A stretch of 8,909 bases of DNA from JBCBSK01 sp039819185 (GTDB taxonomy: Bacteria; Pseudomonadota; Alphaproteobacteria; Rhizobiales; Tepidamorphaceae). A program made the position numbers and the translations under genes. Position 1 is the stretch's first letter. Every line of letters begins with the position of its first letter. Shown piece by piece: positions 6,713 to 8,909 of the stretch. The notes under the pieces were generated by a model that had not been told where the DNA came from, ran no database searches, and saw only the letters and a program-made list of their open reading frames with translations. The stretch spans positions 1-8,909 of the forward strand of contig JBCBSK010000152.1 in NCBI GenBank assembly GCA_039819185.1, in the 5' to 3' direction.

Positions 6713-7798
6713 CAGATTCCGCGCGGCCCAGTCGTCCATGCCGGTGCCGACAGCGTCGGTGACAGACGCAAAGCCTTCCCGCTCTAGCCGTTGCGTAAGC
6801 CCGGTCAAGACGGTCTCGACGAGATCAACCCCGCCATAGATCAGCCCGGTGTAGAGTTCGAGCAGTGTTGCGCCGGCGCGGATCTTCTCGAAAGCGGTGT
6901 CGGCTGACTCGACCCCGCCAATGCCGATCATCGGCATATCGGCCGGCAGGCGCTGGCGCATCCGGGCCAGCATCACCGTCGCGCGGTGAAACAGTGGCTT
7001 GCCAGAGAGACCGCCTGCTTGGGCTGCGATCGCTGGATCCGTTATACCATTTCGCGACAGGGTTGTGTTGGAGACGATGACACCGTCAAGGCTGCGCCCT
7101 GTAACGGCTTGGGCGATGTCGTCAAGATCTGTGTCCTCTAGATCAGGTGCGATCTTCAGAAAAAGCGGCACGCGCCGAAGGCCTTTGTCCTGCTGCGCAT
7201 CTCGCGCCGCGACACAGCGAACCAACAGATCGTCAAGCTGTTCGGCGTGCTGCAGATCACGCAGGCCCGGCGTGTTGGGCGAGGAGATGTTGATGGTGAA
7301 GAAGCTTGCGAGATCAGAGAAGGTCTCGATGCCGGCGACATAATCGGCCGCCTTGTCGGTGCTCGTCTTGTTCGCTCCGACATTGACCCCGACGATTCCT
7401 GTCTGCCGCCGCCGCATAAGCCGCGCGCGGACCGCCGCATGGCCTTGGTTGTTGAAACCAAGGCGGTTGATGACCGCGTTGTCTTGTGGCGCCCGGAAAA
7501 CGCGTGGACGCGGATTGCCGTCCTGCGGCTTTGGCGTGACGGTGCCAACTTCGACAAAACCGAATCCGGTCGACAACAAGGCATCCGGGACCTCGGCGGA
7601 TTTGTCAAAGCCTGCCGCCATGCCAAGCGGATTGGGGAAGTCGAGGTCCCATAAGCTGACCTGCAAAGCCGGACCGGTGATCGTGCCAGGGCGTGGATGC
7701 AGCCCTGTCTTCAAAGCCTCAATGGCCAGTTCATGCGCGCGTTCGGCATCGAGTCTGAGAAGAAAGGGCTGAGCAAGCGAGGCCAGCGATCTCAGCAT
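6704..7798 (-). CDS. pyrD: Dihydroorotate dehydrogenase (quinone), class 2
   Basis: This 364-residue enzyme oxidises dihydroorotate to orotate with quinone as acceptor, the fourth step of pyrimidine synthesis, on the inner face of the membrane. An N-terminal helical extension (1-35, LASLAQPFLLRLDAERAHELAIEAL) marks the membrane-associated class 2 form. FMN and substrate motifs are complete: NPLGMAAGFDKSAEV with Lys66, NRLGFNNQG (111-119), NISSPNTPGLR (170-180) with catalytic Ser173, LKIAPD (214-219), SNTT (243-246), GGLSGKPL (262-269) and IGIGGV (291-296). ATG 7798 shares its A with the TGA of the upstream DUF952 gene. A GTG one codon earlier is a possible alternative start. The TAA stop at 6704-6706 lies inside the last codons of the convergent MATE gene. 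Confidence 0.97.
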   Translation of the reverse strand: MLRSLASLAQPFLLRLDAERAHELAIEALKTGLHPRPGTITGPALQVSLWDLDFPNPLGMAAGFDKSAEVPDALLSTGFGFVEVGTVTPKPQDGNPRPRVFRAPQDNAVINRLGFNNQGHAAVRARLMRRRQTGIVGVNVGANKTSTDKAADYVAGIETFSDLASFFTINISSPNTPGLRDLQHAEQLDDLLVRCVAARDAQQDKGLRRVPLFLKIAPDLEDTDLDDIAQAVTGRSLDGVIVSNTTLSRNGITDPAIAAQAGGLSGKPLFHRATVMLARMRQRLPADMPMIGIGGVESADTAFEKIRAGATLLELYTGLIYGGVDLVETVLTGLTQRLEREGFASVTDAVGTGMDDWAARNLSP

Positions 7799-8157
7799 CA
7801 CAGTCCGTCCGTTTCAGACAGATCTGGAAACAGATGTCCGTCCGGACCGAGCGGTAGATCATGCACCGCAACGGCCAGTTTCGGATCGAGATCCCCGTAA
7901 AGATGTGGGAACAACGTGCCGCCGCGCGATGGCTCCCATTTGAGCGACGGGCCAAGCGCGTCCGGGCGGAAGGCGATCAACAGAAGATCAGCCTGGCCTG
8001 CGAAATGTTTCGCTGCCGTGCCAATGGCCTGGTCCGCCGTTGACAGATGGATGAACCCGTCACGCGCATCGTCAGCAGATCCTCTATAGATTCCATCTGC
8101 TTGGGCGATACCCCAGGATGTGCGGTCGACAATCTTGTAGACAAGGGGGGCTGACAT
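7798..8157 (-). CDS. DUF952 family protein
   Basis: The product is 119 residues, cytoplasmic, with no membrane helix. It carries the DUF952 signature blocks: LVYKIV (5-10) at the start, GSADDARDGFIHLSTADQ (26-43), AAKHFAGQADLLLIAF (48-63), LKWEPSRGGTLFPHLYGDL (72-90) and LPLGPDG (101-107). The invariant His in FIHLS and the WEPSRGG/FPHLYG block suggest a ligand or active site. The fold is thought to relate to ADP-ribosyltransferase-like proteins, but no activity is established that I know of. It is the first gene of a pair with pyrD: the sequence TGATG fuses its stop to the pyrD start, a strong sign of translational coupling. No clear Shine-Dalgarno precedes the ATG, so translation may rely on a short leader. 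Confidence 0.92.
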   Translation of the reverse strand: MSAPLVYKIVDRTSWGIAQADGIYRGSADDARDGFIHLSTADQAIGTAAKHFAGQADLLLIAFRPDALGPSLKWEPSRGGTLFPHLYGDLDPKLAVAVHDLPLGPDGHLFPDLSETDGL

Positions 8158-8178
8158 CGGGGTGAAATCAATTCGGAA

Positions 8179-8208
8179 CTTATCTTGATGCTGCAGCGGG
8201 ACGTTAAG
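8179..8208 (-). promoter_or_regulatory. Candidate promoter for the DUF952-pyrD unit
   Basis: On the minus strand CTTAAC (8203-8208) and GATAAG (8179-8184) are 18 bases apart. They would give a transcript starting about 15 bases before the DUF952 ATG, a very short leader that fits the lack of a ribosome site. This is weak, by-eye evidence. Confidence 0.3.
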
Positions 8209-8257
8209 TGGATCGACCGGCGATCACAAGCGCTGGCACAAGACAACCCCAGCGCTA

Positions 8258-8285
8258 TGGACAGGAATCATGTCAAGGTGATAAT
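8258..8285 (+). promoter_or_regulatory. Candidate promoter and overlapping operator of the S24 repressor gene
   Basis: TGGACA (8258-8263) and GATAAT (8280-8285) are 16 bases apart, each five of six to the sigma-70 consensus. An imperfect palindrome covers the spacer and the -10 box: GGAATCA (8264-8270), eight bases, then TGATAATTCC (8279-8288), which matches TGATTCC apart from inserted bases. A dyad here is where an autoregulating repressor would be expected to bind. Confidence 0.4.
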
Positions 8286-8358
8286 TCCTATTTCAATGTG
8301 GGAAGCGGATTTTTATCCTCTTTCCCTGGTCCGTCACAAAGGAGATGAGGCGGGCGCG

Positions 8359-8909
8359 ATGCTCTCACACGGACAGGTTTGGGCGGCGATCGACGGCCTC
8401 GCCGCACGCAAAGGAATGTCGCCATCCGGCTTGGCGAAGCTCGCCGGGCTTGATCCGACGACCTTCAACAAGTCGAAGCGGATCGGGCCGGATGGACGGT
8501 TGCGCTGGCCGAACACCGAGTCGATCGCGCGCCTGTTGGACGCCACCGCGACGCCGATCGACAGCTTCATGGCGCTAATGGCGGACGATCCAATGCTGCG
8601 GCCACTGCCGGAGCAGCGCAGCATGCCGCTGATCGGCATGGCGGAGGCAGGCCAGGGCGGGTTTTTCGACGATGGCGGGTTTCCGGCGGGCTCGGGCTGG
8701 GATGAGGTTGCCTTCCCGGATGTGCCTGACAGGCACGCCTATGCACTGGAGATTTCCGGCGACAGCATGATGCCGCTCTATCGTGACGGCGACGTCATCA
8801 TCGTGTCGCCGGAATCGAGCATCCGTCGCGGTGACCGGATTGTCGTCAAGACGCATGATGGTGAGGTCATGGCCAAAATCCTCGCCCGCAAGACCGCCAA
8901 GACAATTGA
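8359..8909 (+). CDS. LexA-like HTH/S24 peptidase-domain repressor (3' end cut by window edge)
   Basis: The first 183 residues are present. Residues 3-70 form a helix-turn-helix DNA-binding domain with the block SPSGLAKLAGLDPTTFNKSKR (21-41), common in alphaproteobacterial S24 regulators. Residues 88-183 form a LexA/UmuD-type peptidase domain: LIGMAEAGQGG (91-101) contains an Ala97-Gly98 bond suited to self-cleavage, ISGDSMMPLYRDGD (132-145) holds nucleophile Ser136, and EVMAKIL (169-175) holds Lys173. The Ser-Lys spacing of 37 residues equals that of E. coli LexA (119/156). The protein should therefore be a repressor that cleaves itself or is inactivated on a stress signal. It is not LexA proper, because its HTH is of the phage-repressor type. 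ATG 8359 has GAGG 8 bases upstream. An ATG at 8345 is in another frame. The frame is still open at the last base. Confidence 0.9.
   Translation, partial: MLSHGQVWAAIDGLAARKGMSPSGLAKLAGLDPTTFNKSKRIGPDGRLRWPNTESIARLLDATATPIDSFMALMADDPMLRPLPEQRSMPLIGMAEAGQGGFFDDGGFPAGSGWDEVAFPDVPDRHAYALEISGDSMMPLYRDGDVIIVSPESSIRRGDRIVVKTHDGEVMAKILARKTAKTI

Noticed and set aside
8345..8578. A 77-codon plus-strand frame starting at 8345
   Set aside because: It is out of frame with the S24 repressor, which has complete motifs. Its ATG directly abuts the AGGAG, leaving no spacing.
1..8909. CRISPR arrays, tRNA or rRNA genes, insertion sequences, toxin-antitoxin pairs or a clear defence system
   Set aside because: No regularly spaced repeats, cloverleaf, transposase motifs, terminal inverted repeats or defence-type domains were seen on either strand.

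Overview
This is a GC-rich, densely packed stretch of chromosome. Short intergenic gaps, GTG starts, Ser/Ala/Arg-rich codon use and recognisable families (DUF938 methyltransferase, DUF952, DUF6460, the Lhr-cluster type of ATP-dependent DNA ligase, and an S24 repressor with a TTFNKSKR motif) point to an alphaproteobacterium. Hyphomicrobiales (Rhizobiales) is the best guess. This rests on gene style only, because no 16S or other marker gene is present. I see no insertion sequence, prophage, tRNA, CRISPR array or other sign of an accessory island.

Layout. (1) A DUF938 SAM-dependent methyltransferase lies on the minus strand and is cut by the left edge. It is divergent from a plus-strand pair: a small NTF2-like protein and, one base later, an ATP-dependent DNA ligase. 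(2) A second plus-strand pair follows: a DUF6460 two-helix membrane protein and, two bases after its stop, a TSUP (TauE/SafE) permease. (3) A stem-loop that overlaps the permease stop codon separates it from a convergent, exported two-EF-hand protein. Upstream of that protein on the minus strand is an HDAC-family deacetylase with a complete zinc site. (4) A DinF-type MATE efflux protein is divergent from the deacetylase and runs tail to tail into pyrD, with a 9-base overlap of the two genes. (5) pyrD (class 2 dihydroorotate dehydrogenase) is translationally coupled to an upstream DUF952 gene. (6) After a 201-base intergenic region that probably holds divergent promoters, a LexA-like HTH/S24 repressor starts on the plus strand and is cut by the right edge.

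How the genes fit together. Most are unrelated housekeeping or accessory functions in small operons of one or two genes. The window does not show a clear new multi-gene system. The points most worth a second look are the orphan Lhr-type ligase tightly coupled to an NTF2-like protein, the self-cleaving-type S24 repressor with an imperfect palindrome over its own candidate promoter, and the paired stem-loops around the EF-hand gene. Family names come from recognising motifs by eye. No database search was run.
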